Assembly: GCF_002224285.1 (NCBI RefSeq)
Contig: NZ_CP022436.1
Span: forward strand, 4,898,001-4,962,000
Direction of reading: 5' to 3'
Source: Arthrobacter sp. YN
GTDB taxonomy: Bacteria; Actinomycetota; Actinomycetes; Actinomycetales; Micrococcaceae
DNA length: 64,000 bases
Positions 17,076 to 24,680 of this stretch are shown here, piece after piece (the first letter of the stretch is position 1; each line of letters starts with the position of its first letter). The notes beneath the pieces are model-generated. The model saw nothing but the letters and a program-made list of their open reading frames with translations. It did not search any database and was not told where the DNA came from. Made by a program: the position numbers and the translations under genes.

Positions 17076-17474
17076 ATGAGCCACCAGACGATAAACCCGG
17101 AATCGCTCCCCAAGCCATCAGGTTTTGCGCACGGCATTCTGGCCGGCAACACCGTTTTCCTGGGTGGGCAGACGGCCCTGGACAAGAACATGAACATTGT
17201 TCCCGGCGGCATCGTGGAGCAATTCACGCAGGCGTTCTCCAACGTGATCACCACCTTGCGCGAGGCCGGCGGACAGCCCGAGGACCTGGTCAACGTGACC
17301 ATCTACCTCACGGACGTGGACGACTACATGGCCAACGGCCGCGAAATCGGACGCATCTGGCGCGAGATGGCGGGATCGCAGTATCCGGCAATGGCTGGCA
17401 TCGGTGTCACACGACTGTGGCAGAAAGAGGCCCTGATCGAAATCCAGGGCATCGCGGTCATTCCTGAGCGCTAA
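17076..17474 (+). CDS. RidA-superfamily protein lacking the canonical Arg
   Basis: A 132-residue YjgF/YER057c/UK114 protein. RidA enzymes form trimers and hydrolyse enamines or imines; 2-aminomuconate deaminases belong to the same superfamily. Fold markers are GNTVFLGGQTALD, VNVTIYLTDVDDYMANG and ALIEIQGIAV. In canonical RidA an Arg follows YPA (PAR motif) and binds the substrate carboxylate. Here it is Met106 (QYPAMAGIGV), so simple imine deaminase activity is doubtful. It is divergent from, and shares a control region with, the aryl-CoA operon, which suggests a job in that pathway. The GAGGAGG site is very strong. Confidence 0.85.
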   Translation: MSHQTINPESLPKPSGFAHGILAGNTVFLGGQTALDKNMNIVPGGIVEQFTQAFSNVITTLREAGGQPEDLVNVTIYLTDVDDYMANGREIGRIWREMAGSQYPAMAGIGVTRLWQKEALIEIQGIAVIPER

Positions 17475-17480
17475 ACCTCT

Positions 17481-17545
17481 GGAGTTTTTGTACAGATACC
17501 GCCCCTAAAACCGCTTCTAAAGGTCATTAGCTGTACAAAAACTCC
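17481..17545. repeat. 15-bp-stem palindromic intergenic element
   Basis: GGAGTTTTTGTACAG pairs perfectly with CTGTACAAAAACTCC around a 35-nt loop containing CCCCTAAAACCGCTTCTAAA. It begins six bases after the RidA stop. The AT-rich stem and structured loop differ from a simple terminator and look like a dispersed REP-type element, although termination of the RidA transcript is also possible. Confidence 0.6.
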
Positions 17546-17568
17546 CGTGTATGGCGCAGGATTGGGCC

Positions 17569-17913
17569 ATGGGAACCGTCACCGAATACCTTGAGGGCGT
17601 CAGCGAAGCCAACCGCTCGATTCTGGAGCGCATAGTGGGGATCGCCCGCGAACTCGCGCCCGACGCCGAAGAAGGCGTCAGCTACGGTATGCCTGCGCTG
17701 CTTGTTGACGGCAAGGGCTTCCTGAGCGTGCAGGAAACCAAAAAGCACCTGGCGTTGTACCCCTTCAGCGGGCAGATCCTGCCTGAAATGTCGGAGGAGC
17801 TTGGGGGTTATTCGTGGTCGCCGGGGACGCTGAGGTTCTCGGCGGACAACCCCGTGCCGGACTCGCTGGTGCGCCGGATCCTTGAGACGCGGCTGGCTTC
17901 GATCCGGAAGTAA
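17569..17913 (+). CDS. DUF1801 (YdhG-like) protein
   Basis: 114 residues of the DUF1801/YdhG fold, which is related to Bacillus iron chaperone Fra. The block AEEGVSYGMPALLVDGKGFL followed by KHLALYPFSGQI and an ending in SLVRRILETRLASIR match the family well. The function in actinobacteria is unknown. The ATG 18 bases inside the longest frame is preferred because GCAGGA lies seven bases before it. It is convergent with pcaR, one base apart, and probably not linked to the aromatic pathways. Confidence 0.75.
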   Translation: MGTVTEYLEGVSEANRSILERIVGIARELAPDAEEGVSYGMPALLVDGKGFLSVQETKKHLALYPFSGQILPEMSEELGGYSWSPGTLRFSADNPVPDSLVRRILETRLASIRK

Positions 17914-17914
17914 G

Positions 17915-18718
17915 TCAGTGCTTCGCCGAGACGTCCTGCGAGATGGCATTGGCCGTGGCCACCACTTCCTGGCGCACCGCATCAAGGTACTTCTCCGGAT
18001 CCGGCTGCGCTGAGACGGCCTGGGCCTGCAAGGACACGTTGATCGCAGCCACATTGTCGCCATTGTTGTGGTTCCACACCGGCGCGGCGATGGACATCAG
18101 ACCGATCTCCAACTCCTGGTCCAGCAAGCACCACCCTTGCCCGCGGACCTGCTCGACGGCGGCCCTCAAGTCGGGCACGCTGGCGACGGTTCGCGGCGTG
18201 AGCGGGGTGAGTTCCGCCGTCGTGAGGTAAGCCTCCAGCTTGGCCGGCGGCAATCCGGCCAGCAAGACGCGGCCCATGGAGGTGGCGTAGGCCGGGAAGC
18301 GGGTGCCGACGGTGATGCCGACGTTCATGATCCGGCGTGTGGCGACGCGGGCCACGTAAAAGATATCCGGGCCGTCAAGGACAGCGGCCGACGTCGACTC
18401 CCCCAGTTTCAGGCTCAGCTGCTCCAAGTGTGGCTGGGCCAACTGCGGCAAGGACAGCGCCGACAAGTAGGAGTAACCAAGCTGAAGCACCTTGGCCGTG
18501 AGCGCGAAGGTCTTGCCGTCGGTGCGGACGTAGCCCAGCTCAACCAGGGTGTGCAGAAAACGGCGTGCCGTCGCGCGGGTCAGGTCGGTGCGGGCTGCGA
18601 CTTCGCTGAGGGTCATCACCGGGTTGTTCGCATCGAACGCCCGGATCACGGCGAGACCCCGGGCCAACGACTGGACGTACTGGTCGCTGGCCTGCGGGGT
18701 AACTGCGGAGTCGGTCAT
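17915..18718 (-). CDS. pcaR: IclR-family regulator of the pca genes
   Basis: 267 residues in two domains. The winged helix (MTLSEVAARTDLTRATARRF, residues 40-60) is followed by an effector domain with TSAAVLDGPDIFYVARVATR and LDQELEIGLMSIAAPVWNHN, the Pca/PobR-type IclR pattern. It lies 44 bases downstream of pcaJ on the same strand, so it may be the last gene of the pca operon. The family responds to protocatechuate or beta-ketoadipate; whether it activates or represses cannot be told. The ATG was chosen over a TTG nine bases upstream because AGGATTGG is correctly spaced. Confidence 0.88.
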   Translation of the reverse strand: MTDSAVTPQASDQYVQSLARGLAVIRAFDANNPVMTLSEVAARTDLTRATARRFLHTLVELGYVRTDGKTFALTAKVLQLGYSYLSALSLPQLAQPHLEQLSLKLGESTSAAVLDGPDIFYVARVATRRIMNVGITVGTRFPAYATSMGRVLLAGLPPAKLEAYLTTAELTPLTPRTVASVPDLRAAVEQVRGQGWCLLDQELEIGLMSIAAPVWNHNNGDNVAAINVSLQAQAVSAQPDPEKYLDAVRQEVVATANAISQDVSAKH

Positions 18719-18762
18719 GGTTACCAATCCTAGGGCGCATCGCGGGGCCCAACGTGCGGAAC

Positions 18763-19431
18763 CTAATCTGCCTTTTTCAACGGCAGCGGCACGAGCTCCT
18801 GGATTTCTTCGAAGGTGCAGCCGAACGTTTCGCGGACGGTGACGCCGTCGGGCCCGGTGAGGAAGACAGCCTTATCCGTGTACACACGGGTGACGCAGCC
18901 AACGCCGGTGAGCGGGTAGGTGCACTGTTCCACGAGTTTGGACACGCCTTCGCGGGTGAGGAGCGTCATCATCACGAAGACATCCTTGGCACCCGTGGCC
19001 AGGTCCATGGCTCCGCCCACGGCCGGGATCGCATCCGGGGCGCCGGTGTGCCAATTGGCGAGGTCGCCGGTGGCGGAGACCTGGAAGGCACCGAGGACGC
19101 AGATGTCCAAGTGGCCGCCGCGCATGATCGCGAACGAGTCGGCGTGGTGGAAGTAGGAGGCTCCGGGCAGTTCGGTGACGGGGATCTTGCCGGCGTTGAT
19201 CAGGTCTCCATCGACCTCATCCCCAACCGCCGCCGGGCCCATGCCGAGCATCCCGTTCTCCGTGTGGAGCGTGATGTTCTGTTCCTCGGTGAGGTAGTTG
19301 GACACGAGCGTGGGCTGGCCGATGCCCAGGTTCACGAAGGAGCCGGGGACGATGTCGCGGGCCACCAACTGGGCAAGTTCATCGCGGCCCAGTGGTTTCT
19401 CCGAAGTCTGGATGCTGGTTTGGGTGCTCAT
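18763..19431 (-). CDS. pcaJ: 3-oxoadipate CoA-transferase subunit B
   Basis: The 222-residue beta subunit of the class I CoA-transferase that moves CoA from succinyl-CoA to beta-ketoadipate. The catalytic Glu lies in HTENGMLGMGP near residue 60. SFVNLGIGQPTLVSNYL near the N-terminus and GAMDLATGAKDVFVMM in the middle are family landmarks. It begins two bases after pcaI. Together they give the step before thiolytic cleavage by PcaF in the beta-ketoadipate pathway. Confidence 0.93.
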   Translation of the reverse strand: MSTQTSIQTSEKPLGRDELAQLVARDIVPGSFVNLGIGQPTLVSNYLTEEQNITLHTENGMLGMGPAAVGDEVDGDLINAGKIPVTELPGASYFHHADSFAIMRGGHLDICVLGAFQVSATGDLANWHTGAPDAIPAVGGAMDLATGAKDVFVMMTLLTREGVSKLVEQCTYPLTGVGCVTRVYTDKAVFLTGPDGVTVRETFGCTFEEIQELVPLPLKKAD

Positions 19432-19433
19432 GA

Positions 19434-20117
19434 TCAGGCCACCTGTTCTGCGCTGGAACCGCCGACGCGGACCACGCTGTTGACGTAAATACCCGGTGTC
19501 ACCACGTTCTCCGGATCCAGGGAGCCCGTGGGCACGATCTCCGAGACCTGCACGATGGTGTGCTTGGCCGCCGCAGCCATGATGGGCCCGAAGTTCCGGG
19601 CGGTCTTGCGGTAGACAAGGTTGCCCTTGCCGTCGGCTTTAAGCGCCTTGATCAGCGCGACGTCGGCATGGATCGGGGTTTCGAAGACCTGCCATTTCCC
19701 GTCCAGCAACCGGGTTTCCTTGCCATCAGCCAACGTGGTGCCGTAGCCGGTGGGCGTGAAGAATCCACCAATCCCGGCGCCGGCAGCACGGATGCGCTCA
19801 GCCAGATTGCCCTGCGGGACCAGCTCCAGCTCGATCTCGCCAGCATGGAACTTAGCGTCGAAGTGCCAGGAATCGGACTGCCGCGGGAAGGAGCAGATCA
19901 TCTTGCGGACCCGGCCTTCCTTGATCAGCAATGCGAGGCCCTGATCGCCCTGACCGGCATTGTTGTTCACCACGGTGAGGTCCTTCGCGCCGCAATCCAT
20001 GAGGGCATCGATCAGTTCGAACGGCTGCCCGGCATTGCCGAACCCGCCGATCATCACCGTGGAACCGTCCTTGATGCCGGCGACAGCCTCGCCAACAGTG
20101 TCAATGAAATTCAGCAT
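19434..20117 (-). CDS. pcaI: 3-oxoadipate CoA-transferase subunit A
   Basis: The 227-residue alpha subunit. It carries the CoA-binding glycine loop GSTVMIGGFGNAGQPFELID, then LTVVNNNAGQGDQGLALLI and GIGGFFTPTGYGTTLADGKE, all standard for this subunit. Longer in-frame starts exist but run into pcaF. The ATG at 20117 has AGGAGG 12 bases upstream. It is the partner of PcaJ. Confidence 0.93.
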   Translation of the reverse strand: MLNFIDTVGEAVAGIKDGSTVMIGGFGNAGQPFELIDALMDCGAKDLTVVNNNAGQGDQGLALLIKEGRVRKMICSFPRQSDSWHFDAKFHAGEIELELVPQGNLAERIRAAGAGIGGFFTPTGYGTTLADGKETRLLDGKWQVFETPIHADVALIKALKADGKGNLVYRKTARNFGPIMAAAAKHTIVQVSEIVPTGSLDPENVVTPGIYVNSVVRVGGSSAEQVA

Positions 20118-20131
20118 GATCCTTAACCCTC

Positions 20132-21346
20132 CTAAGCCGATGCGCCGGCAGTGACGTTCTCGAGCACCACGGCCAGGCCTTGGCCCACGCCGATGCAGAT
20201 CGCCGCGACACCCCAACGTTGCCCGGAGGCCTGCAAGGAACGGGCGAGCGTGCCGAGGATGCGGGTACCGGAGGCACCCAGAGGGTGGCCCATCGCGATC
20301 GCGCCGCCGTGCTGGTTCACGATCCCGGGGTCGATCCCCCATGCGTCAACGCACGCCAGCGATTGGGCGGCGAACGCTTCGTTAAGTTCGACGGCGCCCA
20401 CCTGGTCCCAGCCGATGCCCGCCTTCGCGAGGGCCTTGTTCGCGGCCTCAACCGGGGCGAAGCCGAAGAACTGGGGGTCGTTGCCGTGCGCGCCACGGCC
20501 GGCGATGCGGGCCAGCGGTTCGAGACCAAGGATCGCCGAAGCCGCTTCCGAACCGATCCATGCCGCCGAAGCACCATCGGACAACGGCGAGGCATTCCCA
20601 GCGGTGACCGTACCGCCGTCGGGCCCCGAACCCTCGGGCCGGAACACCGTCTTCAAACCGCCCAGCTTCTCCGCCGAAGAACCAGCACGGATGCCCTCGT
20701 CGCGGACCAAGTCAGTGCCCGGAACCTGCGTCACCAACGAGTCGTAGAAGCCTTCGTTCCACGCGGCATCGGCCAGATTATGTGAATCAGCCGCAAAAGC
20801 GTCCTGCCGTTCCCGGGTAATCCCGTACTTCTCACGGAGTCGTTCGGTGGCTTCGCCCAGGGAGATGGTCCAGTCCTTGTTCATGGCCGGGTTCACCAAA
20901 CGCCAGCCCAGAGTGGTGGACGCCAACGTCATGTCACCGGCCGGGTAGGGCTTGGAGGTCTTCGGCAGCACCCACGGAGCCCGGGACATGGACTCGGCGC
21001 CGCCCACCAGCATGAGATCGGCGTCGCCGGCGTTGATCTGGCGTGAAGCGATGATCGCCGCGTCCAACGAGGAGCCGCACAAACGGTTAACCGAGGTCCC
21101 CGGAATCGAGACCGGAAGGCCAGCCAACAGGGTAGCCATGCGGGCGACGTTGCGGTTTTCCTCGCCGGCACCGTTGGCGTTGCCGAACACCACTTCGTCG
21201 ATCCGCTCAACATCCAGCCCCGGCGCCCGCTTGACGGACTCGCGGACCACGTGGGCAGCAAGGTCATCAGGACGGACAGCGGCAAGACCGGAGCCGAACT
21301 TGCCAAAGGGCGTGCGCACGGCGTCGTACACAAAAGCCTGGTTCAT
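20132..21346 (-). CDS. pcaF: Acetyl-CoA acetyltransferase, 3-oxoadipyl-CoA thiolase
   Basis: A 404-residue thiolase. It has the nucleophilic Cys in SVNRLCGSSLDAAIIASRQI, the GGAESMSRAPW block, the His in QHGGAIAMGHPLGASGTR and the second Cys in AAICIGVGQGLA. It cleaves beta-ketoadipyl-CoA to succinyl-CoA and acetyl-CoA, the last step of the pathway. The start MNQAFVYDAVRTPFGKFGSG is typical. Between it and pcaC upstream is the 64-bp palindromic repeat, so pcaFIJ expression may be set apart from pcaHGBDC. Confidence 0.94.
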   Translation of the reverse strand: MNQAFVYDAVRTPFGKFGSGLAAVRPDDLAAHVVRESVKRAPGLDVERIDEVVFGNANGAGEENRNVARMATLLAGLPVSIPGTSVNRLCGSSLDAAIIASRQINAGDADLMLVGGAESMSRAPWVLPKTSKPYPAGDMTLASTTLGWRLVNPAMNKDWTISLGEATERLREKYGITRERQDAFAADSHNLADAAWNEGFYDSLVTQVPGTDLVRDEGIRAGSSAEKLGGLKTVFRPEGSGPDGGTVTAGNASPLSDGASAAWIGSEAASAILGLEPLARIAGRGAHGNDPQFFGFAPVEAANKALAKAGIGWDQVGAVELNEAFAAQSLACVDAWGIDPGIVNQHGGAIAMGHPLGASGTRILGTLARSLQASGQRWGVAAICIGVGQGLAVVLENVTAGASA

Positions 21347-21366
21347 GGGTTTCTCTTTCTATCTGC

Positions 21367-21430
21367 CCAACTGAGTAACAGCAAACGTCGCTATGAGCGT
21401 TCAATGGGACGTTTGCTGTTACCTAGTTGG
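21367..21430. repeat. 64-bp dispersed palindromic repeat, copy A
   Basis: CCAACTGAGTAACAGCAAAC with GTC (21367-21389) pairs with GACGTTTGCTGTTACCTAGT with TGG (21408-21430) at 21 of 23 positions. The loop contains GCTATGAGC. The reverse complement of copy B at 28529-28592 is also 64 bp and agrees at 48 of 64 positions by hand count, including a run of 12 in the loop. The element supplies the TAG stop of pcaC. It may act as an attenuator between pcaC and pcaF. Confidence 0.85.
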
Positions 21431-21854
21431 TTTCGTTGGCGTCGATCTCGGCGAATACTGTCTGGGCCGTCTTGAAGGCCGAGTTGGCCGACGGCACACT
21501 GCAATAGATGGCGGTCTGCAGCAGGATCTCCTTGATTTCGTCCCTGCTGAGGCCGTTGTTGAGGGCTGCCCTGAGGTGCATGGCGAGTTCCTCCCAGTGA
21601 CCGTGCGCCACCAGTGCCGTGAGGGTGACCGCGGAACGCATTTGCCGGCTGAGGCCGGGTCGCGTCCAGATGCCACCCCAGGCGATCCTGGTGATCATGT
21701 CCTGGTAGTCCTCGGTAAAGGAATCCTTGTTGGCGTTGGCCCGGTCAACGTGGGCATCGCCCAGCACTTCGCGGCGAACCACCATGCCGGCGTCGTAAAT
21801 GTCCTGGGCGGTGGCGTCGGGCTGCACGGCGCCGTTGTGGTCGGAACTAGTCAC
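21423..21854 (-). CDS. pcaC: 4-carboxymuconolactone decarboxylase
   Basis: 143 residues of the CMD/AhpD-like fold. The motif TLTALVAHGHWEELAMHLRA and the helix DEIKEILLQTAIYCSVPSAN are characteristic. It decarboxylates gamma-carboxymuconolactone to the enol-lactone used by PcaD. The start is a GTG that overlaps the pcaD stop as GTGA. Longer frames run into pcaD and were rejected. Its last codons and stop lie inside palindromic repeat copy A. In Streptomyces and Rhodococcus this domain is often fused with PcaD as PcaL; here the genes are separate. Confidence 0.92.
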   Translation of the reverse strand: MTSSDHNGAVQPDATAQDIYDAGMVVRREVLGDAHVDRANANKDSFTEDYQDMITRIAWGGIWTRPGLSRQMRSAVTLTALVAHGHWEELAMHLRAALNNGLSRDEIKEILLQTAIYCSVPSANSAFKTAQTVFAEIDANETN

Positions 21855-22654
21855 AGTCCGTTCTCCTTCATGAAGGTGCGCATCAATTCCGCCACAGCGG
21901 CGGGCGCCTCTGCGGGCGCGAGGTGGGCGACGCCGTCGAGCGCTACAGCCTGGGCGGTACCGCCGCCTGCGGTGATGCCGGCGGCAACAGCTTCGGCGAA
22001 CGACGGCGGAGCAACAGAGTCCTCGACGCCGGCGATCGCCAGCGTGGGGACGGTGATGCTGCCGAGCTGCTCGCGGACGTCGAACGACGCCAGAGCTTCG
22101 CAGCAGAACGAGTAGCCGAAGCGGTCGGCATCGCGCAGGGCGTGCAGGAGGCGGCTGCTGATGTCCGGCTGGCGGTCCATGAATCCGGGCGCAAACCAAC
22201 GCTCCGCGGAGCCTTGGATCATCACGGGCGTGCCCAGTTTGCGAACCGTCTCTGCGCGCTCCAGCCAGCCCTCCGGAGTGCCGAGTTTGGCACCGGTGCA
22301 CTGGACGGACAGGCTGCTGAGGCGGTCGCCGTGCTTGATCCCGAGCTGCAGGCCGGTGGCCCCGCCCAGAGAGACACCTGCGTAATGGAAGTTCACGCCC
22401 GGCGAAACAGAGTCGACAAGATCGACGACGGCGTCCGCCAGTTCCGCAACATCGAAACCTTCGGCGGTGGTCGGCGAGATGCCGTGGCCGGGGAGGTCCC
22501 AGCCGATGACGTCGTACTCGTCACCCAGGAGGGCAGCGGTTTCCGTCCACAGCACAGTGGATGTGCCCAGCGACGGGCCCACCACCAGGAGCGGCTTCGC
22601 TCCCAGTTCGCGCTGCGGAGAGAGCAGCACGGCTTTGACAGTTGGCTTAGCCAC
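21851..22654 (-). CDS. pcaD: 3-oxoadipate enol-lactonase
   Basis: A 267-residue alpha/beta hydrolase. Catalytic features are the nucleophile elbow YAGVSLGGATGLQLG (Ser), the acid in AGVEDSVAPP and His in LDGVAHLAPAEAP. WDLPGHGISP is the HG-type loop. It hydrolyses beta-ketoadipate enol-lactone. The GTG start overlaps the pcaB stop by eight bases; longer frames would lie inside pcaB. It is translationally coupled to pcaC on its other side, the arrangement from which a PcaL fusion could arise. Confidence 0.92.
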   Translation of the reverse strand: MAKPTVKAVLLSPQRELGAKPLLVVGPSLGTSTVLWTETAALLGDEYDVIGWDLPGHGISPTTAEGFDVAELADAVVDLVDSVSPGVNFHYAGVSLGGATGLQLGIKHGDRLSSLSVQCTGAKLGTPEGWLERAETVRKLGTPVMIQGSAERWFAPGFMDRQPDISSRLLHALRDADRFGYSFCCEALASFDVREQLGSITVPTLAIAGVEDSVAPPSFAEAVAAGITAGGGTAQAVALDGVAHLAPAEAPAAVAELMRTFMKENGL

Positions 22655-24086
22655 GAATGGCTCCCTTCGGTGAGGCTTCGGTCCCTTTAGTGAGCGCTGC
22701 AAAGTGCGGGTACGCGGCAAGGATCCGCCGGCTGATCTCCCGGGCTTCGCCAAGGTAGCTCGCCGGATCCAGCAGTGCCTCAAGTTCGGCGTCCGTGAGC
22801 TGGTCCGCCGGGACGGTTTCGCGCAGCAGTTTGGTGTAAATGCGGGTCTGTTCGGCGACGGGCGCCTTCAAGGTTTCGTCGACGACGATCTGCAGCTTCC
22901 GCCTTCCGTCCTCACCCAGGAGCGGTGCGACGGCGGTCATCACGCCTTCGCTGAGGAGCAGCGGTCCTGAGATATCGAGGTTCCGGCGCATCGCGTCAGG
23001 GAAGACCCGGAGGCCTTCGGCGAGTTCGCGGAGGTGACCCGCAGCGCCCAGAGCCAGGGCGAGCAACTGGCGCAGGGCCGGCCATTCACTGTGCCAGGCA
23101 CCGTCCGGCCGCTCGTCGTTGAAGGTTGCGGCCGCGAGATGGAGTTGCGAAGCCAGCCCGGGAGACTGCAACGCGGCACTGCGAATCAAGACGGACAATA
23201 CGGGGTTCTGCTTCTGCGGCATGGCCGAGGAAACCCCGCGTCCGGCAGCCAAGGGTTCGCCAAGTTCGCTGACTTCCGGGCGGCTCAGGAACAGCAGGTC
23301 GGCAGCGATCTTTCCGAAGGAATCGAGCAGGGCAGCGAGCCCGTCGCCGAGGGCCGTGACCGCCAGGCGGTTGGTGTGCCACGGGGCGGGAGCGGGTGCG
23401 AGGCCCAGTGCGGCAGCCAGCGCATCGGCAAGCGTGAACGGTGTTGCGTCCGAACCAGCAGTCAGCTTGGTACCCGAGGCCAGCGTTCCGCCAGCCCCAC
23501 CAAACTGCACCGGCAACTCCAGGGACTCCAACCGCGCAGCCGCAGCGGCCACGCCCTGGAACCACTGGGCGGCCTTGAGTCCGAAGGTGTACGGAAGGGC
23601 GTGCTGCGTCAGGCTCCTGCCCACGCACAGCGTGTCCGCATGCTGCTCCGCCAAGGTGGCGAGCGCCGTCGTCGTGCCCTTGACCTCTGCCAGCAACGCC
23701 GTAACGGTGCGGCTGGCGAGGAGCATGAGGGCGGAGTCGAGGACGTCCTGGCTGGTCAGCGAGGTGTGGACAGATTTACCGGCGCCGATTCCGGCGGTGT
23801 CCAACTCCCGGACCCTGGCCCGCAGATCACCGAGCAGCGGGATGACCGGGTTTCCGCCACCCTGGGCGCGTTCCGCTAACGAAAGAACGTCGAAAGAACC
23901 GGCATCGGCGGCTTCGGCCACTACAGCGGCGGATCCTGCGGGAGCCAGTCCCGCCTCCTCAAGAACGGCAGCCCAGGAGGCTTCGACGTCGAGGATTGCC
24001 GTGATCACGGCACGGTCGCCCGTCAGCGCCGCCACAGTGGGCAACGCCGAGACTGGGCTAAGGAGGCCGAAGTCGCCGTCGGTCAT
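22647..24086 (-). CDS. pcaB: 3-carboxy-cis,cis-muconate cycloisomerase
   Basis: A 479-residue fumarase/aspartase-superfamily enzyme. The signature GVSSAMPQKQNPVLSVLIRS (Ser plus Lys loop), the SLTSQDVLDSALMLLASR block near residue 100 and the C-terminal domain ending in ILAAYPHFAALTK are as expected. It cycloisomerises 3-carboxymuconate made by PcaHG to gamma-carboxymuconolactone. It overlaps pcaG by four bases (ATGA) and pcaD by eight, so the middle of the operon is tightly coupled. Confidence 0.93.
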   Translation of the reverse strand: MTDGDFGLLSPVSALPTVAALTGDRAVITAILDVEASWAAVLEEAGLAPAGSAAVVAEAADAGSFDVLSLAERAQGGGNPVIPLLGDLRARVRELDTAGIGAGKSVHTSLTSQDVLDSALMLLASRTVTALLAEVKGTTTALATLAEQHADTLCVGRSLTQHALPYTFGLKAAQWFQGVAAAAARLESLELPVQFGGAGGTLASGTKLTAGSDATPFTLADALAAALGLAPAPAPWHTNRLAVTALGDGLAALLDSFGKIAADLLFLSRPEVSELGEPLAAGRGVSSAMPQKQNPVLSVLIRSAALQSPGLASQLHLAAATFNDERPDGAWHSEWPALRQLLALALGAAGHLRELAEGLRVFPDAMRRNLDISGPLLLSEGVMTAVAPLLGEDGRRKLQIVVDETLKAPVAEQTRIYTKLLRETVPADQLTDAELEALLDPASYLGEAREISRRILAAYPHFAALTKGTEASPKGAIRG

Positions 24087-24676
24087 GCCGGGTTTTCCGT
24101 ATTAATGTCCAGCGAGCCGTCCTGCTGGAAATCCAGGAAGACGGTCTCGTCGCCACCCTGCAGGCGGATGTCCCACGTAAGGCCGCCGTCAGGATCGCGG
24201 CGTGCGATGAGCGTCTTGCGGCGCTCAGGATCCAAGGAGCTCAGCAGGGGATCGTTGGCCAGCGCGTCCTCATTTTCCGGAAGGTACACGCGCGTGAAGA
24301 GGCGGTTCATGAGGCCGCGGGCGAACACGGCCACGGAGATGAACGCAGCCGCGCCCGGTGCCGTGGGGCCCGGGTTCACGGTGGTGAAGGTGTACACGCC
24401 GGAGTTGCCCACGGAGCCACGGCCCCACCCGGTGAAGGTGTAGCCGTCGCGGACCAGGGAACCGGTGCGCTGGACGATGTTGCCGTCGGAATCCGGCTGC
24501 CAGATTTCCAGGATGGCGTCCGGAATGGCATCACCGGCGCCGTCGTACACGGTGCCCTGGAGGCGGATGCTGCCGGGGCTGCCCGGTGCCAGGAGTTCGT
24601 TGTCCTTGTTAAAGGGAAGGGCGTATCCGTAGAAGGGGCCTACGGTCTGGCCCGGTGTGGGTGCCAGCTTGCTCAT
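24083..24676 (-). CDS. pcaG: Protocatechuate 3,4-dioxygenase alpha subunit
   Basis: The 197-residue alpha subunit of the non-haem Fe(III) intradiol dioxygenase. The intradiol fold is marked by TPGQTVGPFYGYALPF at the N-terminus, DAILEIWQPDSDGNIV and the GWGRGSVGNSGVYTFTTVNP strand. The alpha subunit lacks the full set of iron ligands, as usual, and completes the active site made by PcaH. It is four bases after pcaH. Confidence 0.94.
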   Translation of the reverse strand: MSKLAPTPGQTVGPFYGYALPFNKDNELLAPGSPGSIRLQGTVYDGAGDAIPDAILEIWQPDSDGNIVQRTGSLVRDGYTFTGWGRGSVGNSGVYTFTTVNPGPTAPGAAAFISVAVFARGLMNRLFTRVYLPENEDALANDPLLSSLDPERRKTLIARRDPDGGLTWDIRLQGGDETVFLDFQQDGSLDINTENPA

Positions 24677-24680
24677 GCGC

